A stretch of DNA of 64,000 nucleotides, taken from NCBI RefSeq assembly GCF_029637605.1, contig NZ_CP121261.1, forward strand, positions 5,518,001 through 5,582,000. The letters run 5' to 3'. Positions 55,674-64,000 of this stretch are shown here, piece after piece. This DNA comes from Achromobacter spanius (lineage in GTDB: Bacteria; Pseudomonadota; Gammaproteobacteria; Burkholderiales; Burkholderiaceae_B). Within the stretch, counting starts at the first letter, position 1. Each line of letters starts with the position of its first letter. The notes under the pieces were generated by a model. It was given only the letters and a program-made list of their open reading frames with translations. It was not told where the DNA came from and searched no databases. Made by a program: the position numbers and the translations under genes.

Positions 55674-56651
55674 TTACTGGGGCTGAAGACCGGCCTTCTT
55701 GAACAGCTCGGCCCATTGCGGGACTTGCTGCTTGACCTTGGCCTCAAGCGCCTGCGGGTTGGCTTCCTCGGTCAGCACCGCGGCGCCAAGCACCTTCATG
55801 CGTTCCTGGAACTTGGGGTCGGCCAGGCCGGCCTGCAGGCTCTTGACCAGCTTGTCCACCACGGGCTTGGGCGTGCCCTTCGGCACCCACATTCCGTGCC
55901 AGATACCCACTTCAAAGCCCTTGTAGCCGGATTCGTCCATGGTCGGCAGGTTGGGCAACGTGGGCACACGCTTCAGGCTGGTCACGGCGTAGGCCTTGAC
56001 CTTGCCGCTGTCGATCTGTTGCGTGGTGTTGGTGGTCTGGTCGCACATCATGTCTACCTGCTTGCCCAGCAAGTCGTTCATGGCCGGGGCGGTGCCCTTG
56101 TACGGAATCGTCAGCAACTGAACGCCCAGTGCTTCAACCAGCATGGTGCCGCACAGATGGCTGGCCGCGCCGATGCCGGCGTTGGCGAGCGAGACCTTGT
56201 CCTTGTTCTTTTTGACGTAGTCGGCCAGTTCCTTGATGTTGTTGGGCGGGAAGTCCGACCGCGCGATGATGGTCATGGGCACATCGACCACCAGGCCGAT
56301 GGGCTCGAAGCCCTTGAACGGATCGTAGCCAGGGTTCTTGTACAGCGAGGGCGCGGTCGTGAAGCCGGCGTGCATCAGCAGCACGGAATAGCCGTCCGGT
56401 TGGGCGCGCGCGACCTGCGTCGTGCCGATGGTGCCGCCGGCGCCGCCCTTGTTTTCGACCACGACCGTTTGCCCCAGGCTTTGGCGCATGGCTTCGGCCA
56501 GCGAGCGGGCAACGTTGTCGGTGGGGCCACCTGCGGCAAACGGCACGACCATATTGACGGGGCGGTCCGGATATTCCGCTTGGGCGGCGCCGGCCGCGAA
56601 CATGGCGCTGGCCGCGAGCAGGGCCGAAAGCGTGCGGGGAATTAGGGTCAT
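55674..56651 (-). CDS. Bug-family (tripartite tricarboxylate) substrate-binding protein
   Basis: A 325-residue periplasmic protein with a signal peptide (LSALLAASAMFAAGAAQA). The mature start EYPDRPVNMVVPFAAGGPTDNVAR and the VVENKGGAGGTIGTTQVA segment are the Bug signatures. Such proteins bind carboxylates or amides and are greatly expanded in Bordetella and relatives. No TctA or TctB membrane genes are adjacent, so it is an orphan binding protein. Confidence 0.93.
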   Translation of the reverse strand: MTLIPRTLSALLAASAMFAAGAAQAEYPDRPVNMVVPFAAGGPTDNVARSLAEAMRQSLGQTVVVENKGGAGGTIGTTQVARAQPDGYSVLLMHAGFTTAPSLYKNPGYDPFKGFEPIGLVVDVPMTIIARSDFPPNNIKELADYVKKNKDKVSLANAGIGAASHLCGTMLVEALGVQLLTIPYKGTAPAMNDLLGKQVDMMCDQTTNTTQQIDSGKVKAYAVTSLKRVPTLPNLPTMDESGYKGFEVGIWHGMWVPKGTPKPVVDKLVKSLQAGLADPKFQERMKVLGAAVLTEEANPQALEAKVKQQVPQWAELFKKAGLQPQ

Positions 56652-56777
56652 GAAGTCTCCAATTGCAGGGTTTTGCTTGCTGCGATTTAGTTATAAACCG
56701 CTGATTTATGGTTAGTTTTTTCTGTCATCAGCGTGCAAGCAGTTTAGAAAAGAATTGATACGCCGTCATGTCCGGTA

Positions 56778-56796
56778 TTTCCCGAATCATGGGAAA
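56778..56796. other. Inverted repeat in the Bug/phasin intergenic region
   Basis: TTTCCC and GGGAAA pair perfectly around GAATCAT. It lies about 95 bp before the phasin -35 and 126 bp upstream of the Bug-protein start. It may be a regulator site. Confidence 0.35.
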
Positions 56797-56850
56797 AACT
56801 TGTCGTGGATCAAAGGCGTGCTAGCGCGTGCACCGTTAAAGTGCAAATAC

Positions 56851-56866
56851 TTGTTGCATCGCACAA
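56851..56866. promoter_or_regulatory. TGCA-type dyad 1 upstream of phasin promoter
   Basis: TTGTTGCATCGCACAA is an imperfect palindrome ending 7 bp before the -35 element. It resembles the second dyad at 56907-56920. Confidence 0.35.
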
Positions 56867-56873
56867 AAAGCGC

Positions 56874-56901
56874 TTGACAACAATTTTTGCCAGTCTAGAA
56901 T
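56874..56901 (+). promoter_or_regulatory. Strong sigma70 promoter of the phasin gene
   Basis: TTGACA (56874-56879) and TAGAAT (56896-56901) with a 16-bp spacer, one of the best promoter matches in the window. The predicted start is near 56908, leaving an untranslated leader of about 125 nt. Confidence 0.75.
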
Positions 56902-56906
56902 GTGAA

Positions 56907-56920
56907 TTGTGCAGTGCATC
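56907..56920. promoter_or_regulatory. TGCA-type dyad 2 at the phasin transcript start, candidate PhaR site
   Basis: TTGTGCAGTGCATC overlaps the predicted transcription start. In PHB-producing beta-proteobacteria the repressor PhaR binds TGCA-type sites at phasin promoters and is released when PHB granules form. The assignment is by analogy. Confidence 0.4.
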
Positions 56921-57034
56921 AAACGGGCCGGCGGTAGCTTGTAGTACCAGTTTCCGCGCACGTTTTTATCTTTCGTCGCAGACAACCAATCCTTCTTGCC
57001 GGAAAGCGTCCGGCTACCTCTAAAGGAGCATTCT

Positions 57035-57613
57035 ATGAGCGCAATTCCGCAACAAGTCCTGGACCGTCAAAAGGCCAGCATCAACACTTTCGTGGCTGCC
57101 CAGTCGGCTGTTTTCGCTGGCTTTGAAAAGCTGGTCGAACTGAACATGAAGGTCGTGCGCGCCACGCTGGACGAAGTCGCCCAGAAGTCGCAGCAAGCCT
57201 CTGAAGTCAAGGATCCGCAGGAAGCCGCCGCGTTTGCCTCGGGCATGCTGCAGCCGGGCGCTGAAAAGGCCATGGCCTACACCAAGCACGTGTATGACAT
57301 CGTTGCCGGTGTGCAAGGCAGCCTGGTCAAGCTGACCGAAGAGCAAATCGCTGAAAGCCAGCAGCAACTGAGCGAAGCCGTCGACCAACTGTCGAAGAAC
57401 GCTCCGGCTGGTTCCGAAAGCGCCGTCGCCCTGATCAAGTCCTCGCTGGCCACCGCGACCAGCGCTTACGATTCCGTGACCAAGGCCGCCAAGCAGGCTG
57501 CTGAAGTTGCCGAGTCGAACCTGAATGCCGCCGCCAACGCGACCTTCAAGGCAGCAACGGATGCCGCCGATGCCGCCACCAAGGTTGCCAGCCGTAGCCG
57601 TCGCACCGCCTGA
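57035..57613 (+). CDS. Phasin family protein (PHB granule-associated)
   Basis: A 192-residue, almost entirely helical protein without signal peptide. The N-terminal part IPQQVLDRQKASINTFVAAQ and the following FEKLVELNMKVVRATLDE match the phasin 2 domain; the C-terminus is Ala/Lys-rich and ends RSRRTA. Phasins coat polyhydroxybutyrate granules. A consensus ribosome site (AAAGGAG) lies 6 nt before the start. Codon choice and promoter strength point to a highly expressed gene. Confidence 0.92.
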   Translation: MSAIPQQVLDRQKASINTFVAAQSAVFAGFEKLVELNMKVVRATLDEVAQKSQQASEVKDPQEAAAFASGMLQPGAEKAMAYTKHVYDIVAGVQGSLVKLTEEQIAESQQQLSEAVDQLSKNAPAGSESAVALIKSSLATATSAYDSVTKAAKQAAEVAESNLNAAANATFKAATDAADAATKVASRSRRTA

Positions 57614-57684
57614 GTCCTGGCGCGCGATGCTGCGCAAATCGCAGTAATGTAGTACTGTTGAGTGACAGAGCAGAGCTGGAATTA

Positions 57685-57713
57685 GGGCCACCCACAGGGT
57701 GGCCCCTTTTTTT
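57685..57713 (+). terminator. Rho-independent terminator of the phasin gene
   Basis: GGGCCACCC and GGGTGGCCC pair perfectly around ACA, followed by C and seven T residues. Confidence 0.92.
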
Positions 57714-57796
57714 GCCTGGCGCTATGGCCGGGTGCAGTGGGAAGCACCCCGGGGATGCACTCAAGTAGCCCCTCCGGGGGCGCACCTTTTTGATGG

Positions 57797-58840
57797 CTAG
57801 CGTTTGGCCGTCGCGCGGACGCACTCGCCGACCAGGGCGGGACCGCGGTAGATCAGCCCTGTGTACAACTGCACGGCATCCGCGCCGGCAGCCATTTTTT
57901 CGCGTGCTTGCTGGCCCGACAGCACGCCGCCCACACCGATGATCGCCAGGCTGTCGCCCAGTTGTTCCTTCAGGCGGCGTATCACTTTCAATGACAGTTC
58001 ATGCACCGGCGCGCCCGACAGGCCGCCGGCTTCTTCGGCATGCGCCTGGCCCGCGACCGCGTCGCGCGACAGCGTGGTGTTGGTGGCGATGACGCCGTCG
58101 ATGCCGTGGCGCGGCAGGGTATAGGCAATGGCGTCGATCTGTTCCTGTGTCAGGTCCGGGGCAATTTTCACCGCCATGGGCACGCGGCGCTGGTGCTGGT
58201 CTTCCAAGGCCCGGCGCTTGTCGGCCAACTGCGCCAGCAGCGCCGACAGTTCGTCGCCGCTTTGCAGCGCTCGCAGGTTCTTGGTGTTGGGTGACGAAAT
58301 GTTCACCGTCACGTAGTCGGCATGCGGGTACACGCCTTCCAGGCCAATCAGGTAATCGTCGGCGGCGCGCTCAATGGGCGTATCCGCGTTCTTGCCGATA
58401 TTCAGGCCCAGGACGCCGCCTTGCTTGCGCCACTGGCTGCGCTGGACGTTGGCCAGAAAGGCGGGCAGGCCCTGATTATTGAACCCCAGTCGGTTGATCA
58501 GCGCATTGGCGCGCGGCAGCCGGAACATGCGCGGCTTCGGGTTGCCGGGTTGCGCGCGCGGGGTCACCGTGCCGACCTCGATAAAACCAAAGCCCAGGTT
58601 GCCCAGCGCGTCGATATAGGCGCCGTTCTTGTCCAGCCCCGCCGCCAGCCCGATCGGGTTTTCCAGTTGCATGCCCATCAGCGTGCATGGCGCCTTGGGC
58701 TGCGCATGCATCAGCTTGCGCGTGGCGCCGCATTCATACGCGCGTTGCAGGCCCGACAGCGTAACTTCGTGGGCGGTTTCCGCGTCCATGGCGAACAACG
58801 CCGGGCGGGCCAGGGGATAGGCGTGGAAGAGAATAGACAT
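57797..58840 (-). CDS. pyrD: Dihydroorotate dehydrogenase (quinone), class 2
   Basis: A 347-residue FMN enzyme that oxidises dihydroorotate to orotate with ubiquinone as acceptor. An N-terminal membrane-associating helix ([18 protein letters not shown]) is typical of class 2. Further motifs are [38 protein letters not shown], the catalytic Ser in [17 protein letters not shown], and [19 protein letters not shown]. The start at 58840 matches the family; upstream in-frame codons overlap the bpt end region. Confidence 0.96.
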   Translation of the reverse strand: MSILFHAYPLARPALFAMDAETAHEVTLSGLQRAYECGATRKLMHAQPKAPCTLMGMQLENPIGLAAGLDKNGAYIDALGNLGFGFIEVGTVTPRAQPGNPKPRMFRLPRANALINRLGFNNQGLPAFLANVQRSQWRKQGGVLGLNIGKNADTPIERAADDYLIGLEGVYPHADYVTVNISSPNTKNLRALQSGDELSALLAQLADKRRALEDQHQRRVPMAVKIAPDLTQEQIDAIAYTLPRHGIDGVIATNTTLSRDAVAGQAHAEEAGGLSGAPVHELSLKVIRRLKEQLGDSLAIIGVGGVLSGQQAREKMAAGADAVQLYTGLIYRGPALVGECVRATAKR

Positions 58841-58904
58841 GGGGCGGAATTGTAGAGCGAATTTCGCCTGGCTTGCGGTAAACCCAGGCTGCCCGGGAAT
58901 CAAG

Positions 58905-59639
58905 TCAAAGGGACGGATTGACCTGGTCCCGCCATTCGCCGTCGACCAGGAACTGGGCGGGATGGAAGCTGGACTTATAAGACATCTTGCGGCTTTCGGC
59001 GATCCAGTAGCCCAGATAGAGCCAGGGCAGGTTCAGCGTGCGGCATTGCTCGATCTGCCACAGGATGCTGTAGGTGCCCAGGCTGCCCTCGATGTCGGGG
59101 TCATAGAAGGTGTAGACCGACGACAGCCCGTCGTCCAGCACGTCGATGATCGACACCATCATGAGCACGCCCTCGGGGTCGCGAAATTCCACCAGGCGCG
59201 TGTTGACCCGGCTGGTCAGCAGGAACTGCGCGTACTGGGTGCGGCTGTCTTCGTCCATGCCACCGCCTGGATGCCGGCCCTGCTGATAGCGCGTGTAGAG
59301 CCGGTAATGCTCGGGCGACCAGGCGAGTTCGGCCACGAACGACTGCAGCGTTTGATGGTCGCGCCAGGCGCGCCGCTGGCTGCGGTTGGGCGCGAAGCCG
59401 GCCGTGTCCACCCGCACGGGCACGCAAGCACGGCAGTTGTCGCAATGGGGACGGTAGGTGAACAGCCCGCTGCGCCGAAACCCTTGCTCGACCAACTGCG
59501 AATAGGTGCCCGCGTTGATCAGATGGCCCGGCGCGGCAACCTGCGACCGCGCCTGGCGACCCGGCAGGTAGCTGCAAGGGTAGGGAGCGGTTGCGTAGAA
59601 CTGCAGCGTGGAGAAGGGAAGTTCTTTGAGCTGGCTCAT
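58905..59639 (-). CDS. bpt: Aspartate/glutamate leucyltransferase (bacterial N-degron pathway)
   Basis: A 244-residue Ate1-type transferase that attaches Leu to proteins with N-terminal Asp or Glu. The N-terminal cysteine region ([17 protein letters not shown], then [12 protein letters not shown]) and the C-terminal GNAT-like domain ([37 protein letters not shown]) are the Bpt signatures. It follows aat by 40 bp on the same strand. Confidence 0.93.
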   Translation of the reverse strand: MSQLKELPFSTLQFYATAPYPCSYLPGRQARSQVAAPGHLINAGTYSQLVEQGFRRSGLFTYRPHCDNCRACVPVRVDTAGFAPNRSQRRAWRDHQTLQSFVAELAWSPEHYRLYTRYQQGRHPGGGMDEDSRTQYAQFLLTSRVNTRLVEFRDPEGVLMMVSIIDVLDDGLSSVYTFYDPDIEGSLGTYSILWQIEQCRTLNLPWLYLGYWIAESRKMSYKSSFHPAQFLVDGEWRDQVNPSL

Positions 59640-59679
59640 GGAGTAGTGCGCATCGCGCGGTACGACCGCGATGAGATGG

Positions 59680-60453
59680 CTACATATTAACGCTTAAGTC
59701 GCCGCTGGATGGGGCGGCGGGCAGCAGGCGCGCAGAGCCGTCCAGCGTGCCCCGCGCCCAGGAAATCGGCGGCTGCGCCGTGGCATGGCGGACGTACTCG
59801 AGGAACTGCGTGCGCGGGATCGGGCGGGCGCCCATGCTGGCCAGATGCTGTGTCTGCTGCTGGCAATCAATGCGATCCACGCCTTGCGCCGCCAGATAGC
59901 GCACCAGATAGGCCAGGGCGATCTTCGACGCGTTGGGCGCGCGGGTGAACATGGATTCGCCGAAGAACATGCGGCCCAGGCTGATGCCGTAAAGGCCGCC
60001 AGCCAGTTCACCGTCGATCCAGGTTTCGATGCTGTGCACATAGCCGGCCCGGTGCCAGTCCGCATACGCCTGCTGCATGGCGCCGGTGATCCAGGTGCCC
60101 GGCTGCCCCGCGCGCGGGGCCGCGCATTGCGCCATGACCTCGGAAAAGGCGGTGTCTACCCGCACCTGTACGCGCGGCTGCGCGTCATGTTCCTGGCTGG
60201 CAATCTGCCGCAGTAGCTTGCGTAGTGAATGGGAGGGCGAAAAGTCCTTGATCGCCAGCACCATGCGCGGGTCGGGACTCCACCACAGCACGGGCTCGCC
60301 TTCCGAATACCAGGGAAAGATACCGTTGGAATACGCCTGGATAAGCCGGTTGGTAGACAGGTCGGCGCCGGCCGCGAGCAGGCCGTCAGGTTCCGTCAGC
60401 GCATATTCCGCGGGCGGAAACGGAGTGTCGACGGCAAGCCAGGGAAGCTTCAA
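59680..60453 (-). CDS. aat: Leucyl/phenylalanyl-tRNA-protein transferase
   Basis: A 257-residue transferase that adds Leu or Phe from tRNA to N-terminal Arg or Lys, marking proteins for ClpAP. Motifs seen are [41 protein letters not shown] and the family C-terminal segment [15 protein letters not shown]. Its start overlaps the Nudix gene stop by 4 bp. With bpt directly downstream both branches of the Leu N-degron pathway are encoded together. Confidence 0.95.
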   Translation of the reverse strand: MKLPWLAVDTPFPPAEYALTEPDGLLAAGADLSTNRLIQAYSNGIFPWYSEGEPVLWWSPDPRMVLAIKDFSPSHSLRKLLRQIASQEHDAQPRVQVRVDTAFSEVMAQCAAPRAGQPGTWITGAMQQAYADWHRAGYVHSIETWIDGELAGGLYGISLGRMFFGESMFTRAPNASKIALAYLVRYLAAQGVDRIDCQQQTQHLASMGARPIPRTQFLEYVRHATAQPPISWARGTLDGSARLLPAAPSSGDLSVNM

Positions 60454-61031
60454 CGGTGCGATTCTAGGGTGTAGTGATGGGGGACGAACGTGCCTTGCTT
60501 GCGGTCGTCGAAGTAGTGACGCAACGTGGTCGCCACGGTGCGAAACGCCAGATCGTCCCAGGGAATGTCGGCCTCGTCGTACCAGCGGGCCTCGAGGCTT
60601 TCAGGGCCGGGATCCAGTTCCGGCCCCAGCGCCTGGGCCAGATAAAACACGTGTACCTGATCGATCTGCGGCAGGTCGATCATGGTGTAGAGCTCGCCCA
60701 GGTGGATGCGCGCACCCGATTCCTCAAGCGTTTCGCGAGCCGCGCCTTGGGCCGTGCTTTCGCCCAGCTCCATGAAGCCGGCCGGCAGCGTCCAGGTGTT
60801 GTAGCGCGGTTCGATGGCGCGCCGGCACAGCAGCACGCGATTCTCCCAGACGGGCACCGTGCCAACCACCAACCGTGGGTTCTGGTAGTGGATGGCGCCG
60901 CAGTGATCGCAGATGTCGCGTTCACGGTTGTCGCCTTCCGGCACCCGGCGGTTGACGGGCGTGCCGCACTGGCTGCAGAAAAGCGAACGACGGGGAGCGG
61001 GGAAGTATTCGATGGACGATTTGGCGGTCAT
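60450..61031 (-). CDS. Nudix hydrolase with N-terminal zinc ribbon
   Basis: A 193-residue protein. An N-terminal zinc-ribbon ([12 protein letters not shown]...ICDHCG, two CxxC pairs) precedes a Nudix domain whose box is seen in parts as [14 protein letters not shown] and RETLEESGA, following the GX5EX7REUXEEXGU consensus. The layout recalls the NADH pyrophosphatase-like ADP-ribose/NAD hydrolases, but the protein is shorter than NudC (257). It overlaps aat (ATGA). Confidence 0.88.
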   Translation of the reverse strand: MTAKSSIEYFPAPRRSLFCSQCGTPVNRRVPEGDNRERDICDHCGAIHYQNPRLVVGTVPVWENRVLLCRRAIEPRYNTWTLPAGFMELGESTAQGAARETLEESGARIHLGELYTMIDLPQIDQVHVFYLAQALGPELDPGPESLEARWYDEADIPWDDLAFRTVATTLRHYFDDRKQGTFVPHHYTLESHR

Positions 61032-61041
61032 GGGGTCGATT

Positions 61042-61974
61042 CTAACGGCTGCGGCGTGGACCGGCGCGCTCTGCCGGCACCGCGGTGGGGGTGCCGCCGA
61101 AGCGTTCTTCCAGGTGCTCGACGAAGGACCTCACCTTGGGCGACAGGAAGCGGCGATGCGGGTAGATGGCATACATGGAAATCGGGGTGTGCGCGTAGTC
61201 GGTCAGCAAGGCCACCAGCCGGCCCGCGCGGATATCGTCGCCGACCAGGAACTCGGGTTGCAGAATAATGCCATGGCCTGCCAGTGACGCGGTACGCAAC
61301 ACGTCGCCGTTGTTGGCGCGTAACGCGGCGGTAATGCGCACCAGGTGCGTGACGCCGTCTTTCTCGAAGTGCCATTCATTGCCGGTGCTGGCGTAGGCGT
61401 AGTGCAGGCATCGGTGCTGCTTCAGGTCTTCGGGCGTCTTTGGCGTGCCATGGCGCTTCAAGTAGGCGGGCGCGGCGCAAACCCGCAATTGTTGTGGCGC
61501 CAGGGGGCGCGCCACCAGGGACGAATCCTGCAGCGGTCCGATGCGCACCGCCACGTCGTATCCGTCTTCCACCAAGTCCACCACGCGGTCGTTCAGGTCC
61601 AGGTCAATGACGACGTCGGGATAGCGTTGCAGGTACTCCGCAATGGCGGGCCCCAGATGCAGAATACCGAACGATACCGGCGCGCTGATCCGAAGGCGGC
61701 CGCTGGGGCGCTGGCCCTCGGCCTGTAGCGACAGCTCCAGATCGGCCACTTCCGCCAGGATCGGGCGCACCCGCTCGTAGAACGCGCGCCCGGCGTCCGT
61801 CATGCTGAGTTTGCGCGTGGTGCGATTCAGCAGGCGCACTCCGTACTTTTGCTCCAGATAGGCAATCTGCCGCGTCACCACGGAGCGCGCCTGGCCCATT
61901 TTGTCGGCCGCCGCCGCGAAAGAGCCCAATTCAACGACCTTGGCGTAGGTCTGCATCGCGGTGTGTGTATCCAA
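61042..61974 (-). CDS. LysR-family transcriptional regulator
   Basis: A 310-residue regulator. The N-terminal helix-turn-helix reads VELGSFAAAADKMGQARSVV, and the effector domain starts near residue 90 (GRLRISAPVSFGILHLGPA). The start is a TTG at 61974, supported by an AGGA ribosome site 8 nt upstream and by the typical LDTHTAMQTYAKV opening; the next ATG lies six codons downstream. It diverges from a DoxX gene with a 129-bp gap, so DoxX is its likely target. Confidence 0.87.
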   Translation of the reverse strand: MDTHTAMQTYAKVVELGSFAAAADKMGQARSVVTRQIAYLEQKYGVRLLNRTTRKLSMTDAGRAFYERVRPILAEVADLELSLQAEGQRPSGRLRISAPVSFGILHLGPAIAEYLQRYPDVVIDLDLNDRVVDLVEDGYDVAVRIGPLQDSSLVARPLAPQQLRVCAAPAYLKRHGTPKTPEDLKQHRCLHYAYASTGNEWHFEKDGVTHLVRITAALRANNGDVLRTASLAGHGIILQPEFLVGDDIRAGRLVALLTDYAHTPISMYAIYPHRRFLSPKVRSFVEHLEERFGGTPTAVPAERAGPRRSR

Positions 61975-62103
61975 GATTGTTTCCTGATGAGGAACAATAA
62001 TTTGCAATTCTGCAGGTTTATCTTTGTTTTTGGAATCGCAAGAATAGCGCCCTTGAAAGGATCTCCCGTGTTGGGCGATTCCCCAACCGCAGAAGGAAAT
62101 GCA

Positions 62104-62505
62104 ATGATCGATACCCGTACCGCGCCCTACGCCGCGCTGCTGCTGCGCGTGGCGCTTGGCGTCATGTTCCTGGCCCACGGCCTGACCAAGCTGCTGGTGT
62201 TCACGCTGCCCGGCACCGCGCAGTTCTTCGCCAAGATCGGGTTCGCCGGCTGGCTGGCCTACCCCGTGACGTTCTTCGAAGTGGGTGCCGGCGTGCTGTT
62301 GATTTTGGGCATCGTGCCGCGCTGGGTGGCGGCGATCGCGGTGGTGCAGTTGTTCGTGGCGTCCACCGTGCATTTTGGCAATGGCTGGGGCTTCGGCAAT
62401 GCCGGGGGCGGTTGGGAATATCCGATCTTCCTGACCGTTGCGGCCGCCGTGCTGGTGCTGCTGGGTGATGGCAAGTTCGCCCTGGTCAAGAGCGGGCGCG
62501 GCTGA
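62104..62505 (+). CDS. DoxX-family membrane protein
   Basis: A 133-residue membrane protein with four spans: LLLRVALGVMFLAHGLTKLL, the FFEVGAGVLLILG segment, VAAIAVVQLFVASTVHFGNG and a C-terminal span. This is the DoxX pattern. Family members take part in redox or small-molecule responses, but no activity can be assigned. AAGGAAATG with a short spacing precedes the start. Confidence 0.88.
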   Translation: MIDTRTAPYAALLLRVALGVMFLAHGLTKLLVFTLPGTAQFFAKIGFAGWLAYPVTFFEVGAGVLLILGIVPRWVAAIAVVQLFVASTVHFGNGWGFGNAGGGWEYPIFLTVAAAVLVLLGDGKFALVKSGRG

Positions 62506-62526
62506 CAGCAGGCGCGCTGGCGAATA

Positions 62527-63117
62527 TCAGCCAGCCGGATTGGGATCAAAACCAAGCTGTCGCGCCACATCCTGCCGCGTCATCGCGCGCAATGGCGCGG
62601 CAGCGTAAACGCCGGGCCATGAGACCGAGATCGCCGCGTCAGGCGAAAGATCGGCCAAGGCCTCCAGCAGCGGAGCGCCATCCTGGGTAGATAGTTTCTC
62701 CAGCACCGCGGGCAGATCGCGGTCCAGCAGCAAGCCGGCACCTGCCTGGGTAGCCGCGTACAACTGGCCCGCATCATCCAGCCACCAGCTACTTACGGTA
62801 TTGACCGGCACATCCGTGTGCGTCAGCAGGCGTTCGTTGTCGTCGCTCAAGCGAAGCACGAACGGCGCACCATCCAGACGCACGAAGACCCGCTGCGGCC
62901 CGTTCTGGAAGTACCAGCGGCCCGCATCGTCGTGTTCATAGTTACGGTTGATGAAGTCCAGGATCTGGGTATTGGTAATGGATTCGCCCGCGCCGCCTTG
63001 TCCGGCCTGGCCCTGCGGATGCAGGCGCCACCGGCCGCGCCCGTCCAGCGACAGCCAGCCATATACCGCCGGCACATTGGGCCAGCGAACGAGTGCGTCC
63101 TTTACCGATTGATCCAT
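62527..63117 (-). CDS. Conserved hypothetical protein (DUF-type)
   Basis: A 196-residue soluble protein. It opens DQSVKDALVRWPNVPAVYGW, followed by LSLDGRGRWRLHPQG and a central IGRD-like DFINRNYEHDDAGRWYFQNG. Ordered strands continue to LLTHT, and the end is a helix (MTRQDVARQLGFDPNP). I do not recognise the family; similar proteins exist in related genera by memory. It lies 2 bp downstream of the next gene on the same strand, so the two are probably co-transcribed. Confidence 0.65.
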   Translation of the reverse strand: MDQSVKDALVRWPNVPAVYGWLSLDGRGRWRLHPQGQAGQGGAGESITNTQILDFINRNYEHDDAGRWYFQNGPQRVFVRLDGAPFVLRLSDDNERLLTHTDVPVNTVSSWWLDDAGQLYAATQAGAGLLLDRDLPAVLEKLSTQDGAPLLEALADLSPDAAISVSWPGVYAAAPLRAMTRQDVARQLGFDPNPAG

Positions 63118-63119
63118 GT

Positions 63120-63437
63120 TCAGGGCCTGATGATGATGGAAGGCGGCGTGATGACAATGGCGGGCGCGGCCATCGGCACGACGACCTGGGGCTGCGCATA
63201 GTACCCCTGCCGGTAATCATCGCGGCATTTGCGCTTTTCCTGGTATTCGCCGTTGCGTTTCCATTTGCGTTCAACCTTGCACGCGCCATCCCAGTATTTT
63301 TCCTTGTACTCGCGTCCATGGCGATGGTGGTGGCGGTCGTTGTCGGCCTCGGCCGCAATCGGCGCAAGCGACAGCAGTGCCGCGGTCGACAAGGCAAGCA
63401 TGGGCGAACAGGCGCGTGAATTCAGAATGCGGTGCAT
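63120..63437 (-). CDS. Small secreted hypothetical protein
   Basis: The start at 63437 gives 105 residues with a good signal peptide (MLALSTAALLSLAPIAAEA). An ATG at 63479 would add 14 residues before it. The mature part is short and charged: a His/Arg-rich segment (DNDRHHHRHGREYKEKYW), a Cys pair (GACKVERK and KCRDDYR) that could form a disulfide, and a Pro/Ile/Val-rich end. It may bind a metal via the His run. No family recognised. Confidence 0.6.
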   Translation of the reverse strand: MHRILNSRACSPMLALSTAALLSLAPIAAEADNDRHHHRHGREYKEKYWDGACKVERKWKRNGEYQEKRKCRDDYRQGYYAQPQVVVPMAAPAIVITPPSIIIRP

Positions 63438-63638
63438 GGCGTCGATGGCAGTGGAAAACGGCGTCACCTTAGCAATCATTCGATTGTCAGCGCGTAGGGA
63501 TGCGTAACGAGTTGCGAGAGCCCGGGCGCGGGGCGAGCAATTTTCGCTGGACGAAAATTTGTTGCGACGCAACTTTACCGGGTTCGCGGGCGTGCCTATC
63601 TTGGTGGCCATACTTAGCCAACGGGCCTTGCCGCTGCC

Positions 63639-64000
63639 ATGCCATCCCAGGAAACGAGCCTAGTCTCCGCTACGAAAAAGGTCTGCCGCGTACTGGCCAG
63701 CCTGTCCAGCCGCCGCGTCCAGCGCTTGACCGATATTGCGCAGGCGGCGCAACTGGATGTCTCCACGGCCCTGCGCATCCTGAAGGACCTGGAAGCCGAG
63801 GGTTTCGTGGAGCGAGACCCGGTCAGCAAGCACTACATGCTGGGGCCGCAGATCTACGCCATGCACCATGCCATGGTTGACGGCCTGGATCTGCGCGGCT
63901 TGTCGCGCGCCGCGCTGATACGTCTTGCCCGCAAGTTCGGCGACACCGTCATCCTGTCCATGCCGACCGGCTGGGAATCCGTCTGCCTGGATCTGTGCTT
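63639..64000 (+). CDS. IclR-family transcriptional regulator, N-terminal part (cut by window edge)
   Basis: 120 codons are visible. The N-terminal winged helix-turn-helix reads SSRRVQRLTDIAQAAQLDVS and TALRILKDLEAEGFVERDPV; the start of the effector domain follows (HYMLGPQIYAMHHAMV). The start ATG at 63639 fits the family. The effector part and any regulated genes are outside the window. Confidence 0.88.
   Translation, partial: MPSQETSLVSATKKVCRVLASLSSRRVQRLTDIAQAAQLDVSTALRILKDLEAEGFVERDPVSKHYMLGPQIYAMHHAMVDGLDLRGLSRAALIRLARKFGDTVILSMPTGWESVCLDLC

Overview
The window is about 65% GC and densely coded, with gene content typical of a beta-proteobacterium of the Alcaligenaceae (Achromobacter/Bordetella-like). 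The clues are a Bug-family tripartite tricarboxylate substrate-binding protein, a Bordetella-type porin, a phasin with a TGCA-rich promoter, a MinC with a long Pro/Ala linker, and the order dusB-fis-purH-ruvC-ruvA. No rRNA, tRNA, CRISPR array, prophage, integrase or transposase was recognised. It reads as core chromosome with a few lineage-specific genes.

Layout. 1-3345: an indolepyruvate ferredoxin oxidoreductase pair (iorA, and iorB cut by the window edge) diverges from a MarR regulator; two related palindromes flank the iorA promoter. 3549-9062: a five-gene peptide-type ABC importer operon (binding protein, two permeases, two ATPases). 9087-13843: an acidic-tailed hypothetical protein, an EamA exporter, ettA, an isochorismatase-like hydrolase and osmB. 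13918-20354: minCDE and glnS, then a divergent cytochrome bd-like gene pair whose CydA lacks the usual heme ligands. 20677-30326: recQ, an usher-like beta-barrel protein, a two-component system, ruvB, a threonine dehydratase, an NDUFA9-like protein and ruvA. 30467-37291: ruvC, purH, fis, dusB, a UbiH-like hydroxylase, a TM2 protein and pepP.

37292-42714 is the most interesting stretch. A yybP-ykoY (Mn2+) riboswitch precedes a CaCA-family cation exchanger. It is followed by an apparent Mg2+ module: a strong promoter, a short leader peptide next to a strong hairpin, a stand-alone protein resembling the MgtC C-terminal ACT-like domain, a second leader peptide rich in Asp-Pro (an apparent MgtL analogue), and the MgtA-type P-type ATPase.

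42765-64000: a porin, a CtaG-like assembly protein, galU, a BepA-like protease, a YheT-type hydrolase, an NTF2-fold protein, a zinc-finger protein, azlCD, an RhlE-type RNA helicase with a long leader, a thioredoxin-like protein, an EI24 protein, a CinA-like protein, an IclR regulator, a Bug protein, a phasin, pyrD, the two N-degron transferases bpt and aat, a Nudix hydrolase, a LysR/DoxX divergent pair, two hypothetical proteins and a truncated IclR gene.

Two copies of a roughly 180-bp palindromic intergenic element (12674-12851 and 20368-20548) are the only dispersed repeat noticed. All functional calls come from reading the sequence; no database search was run.
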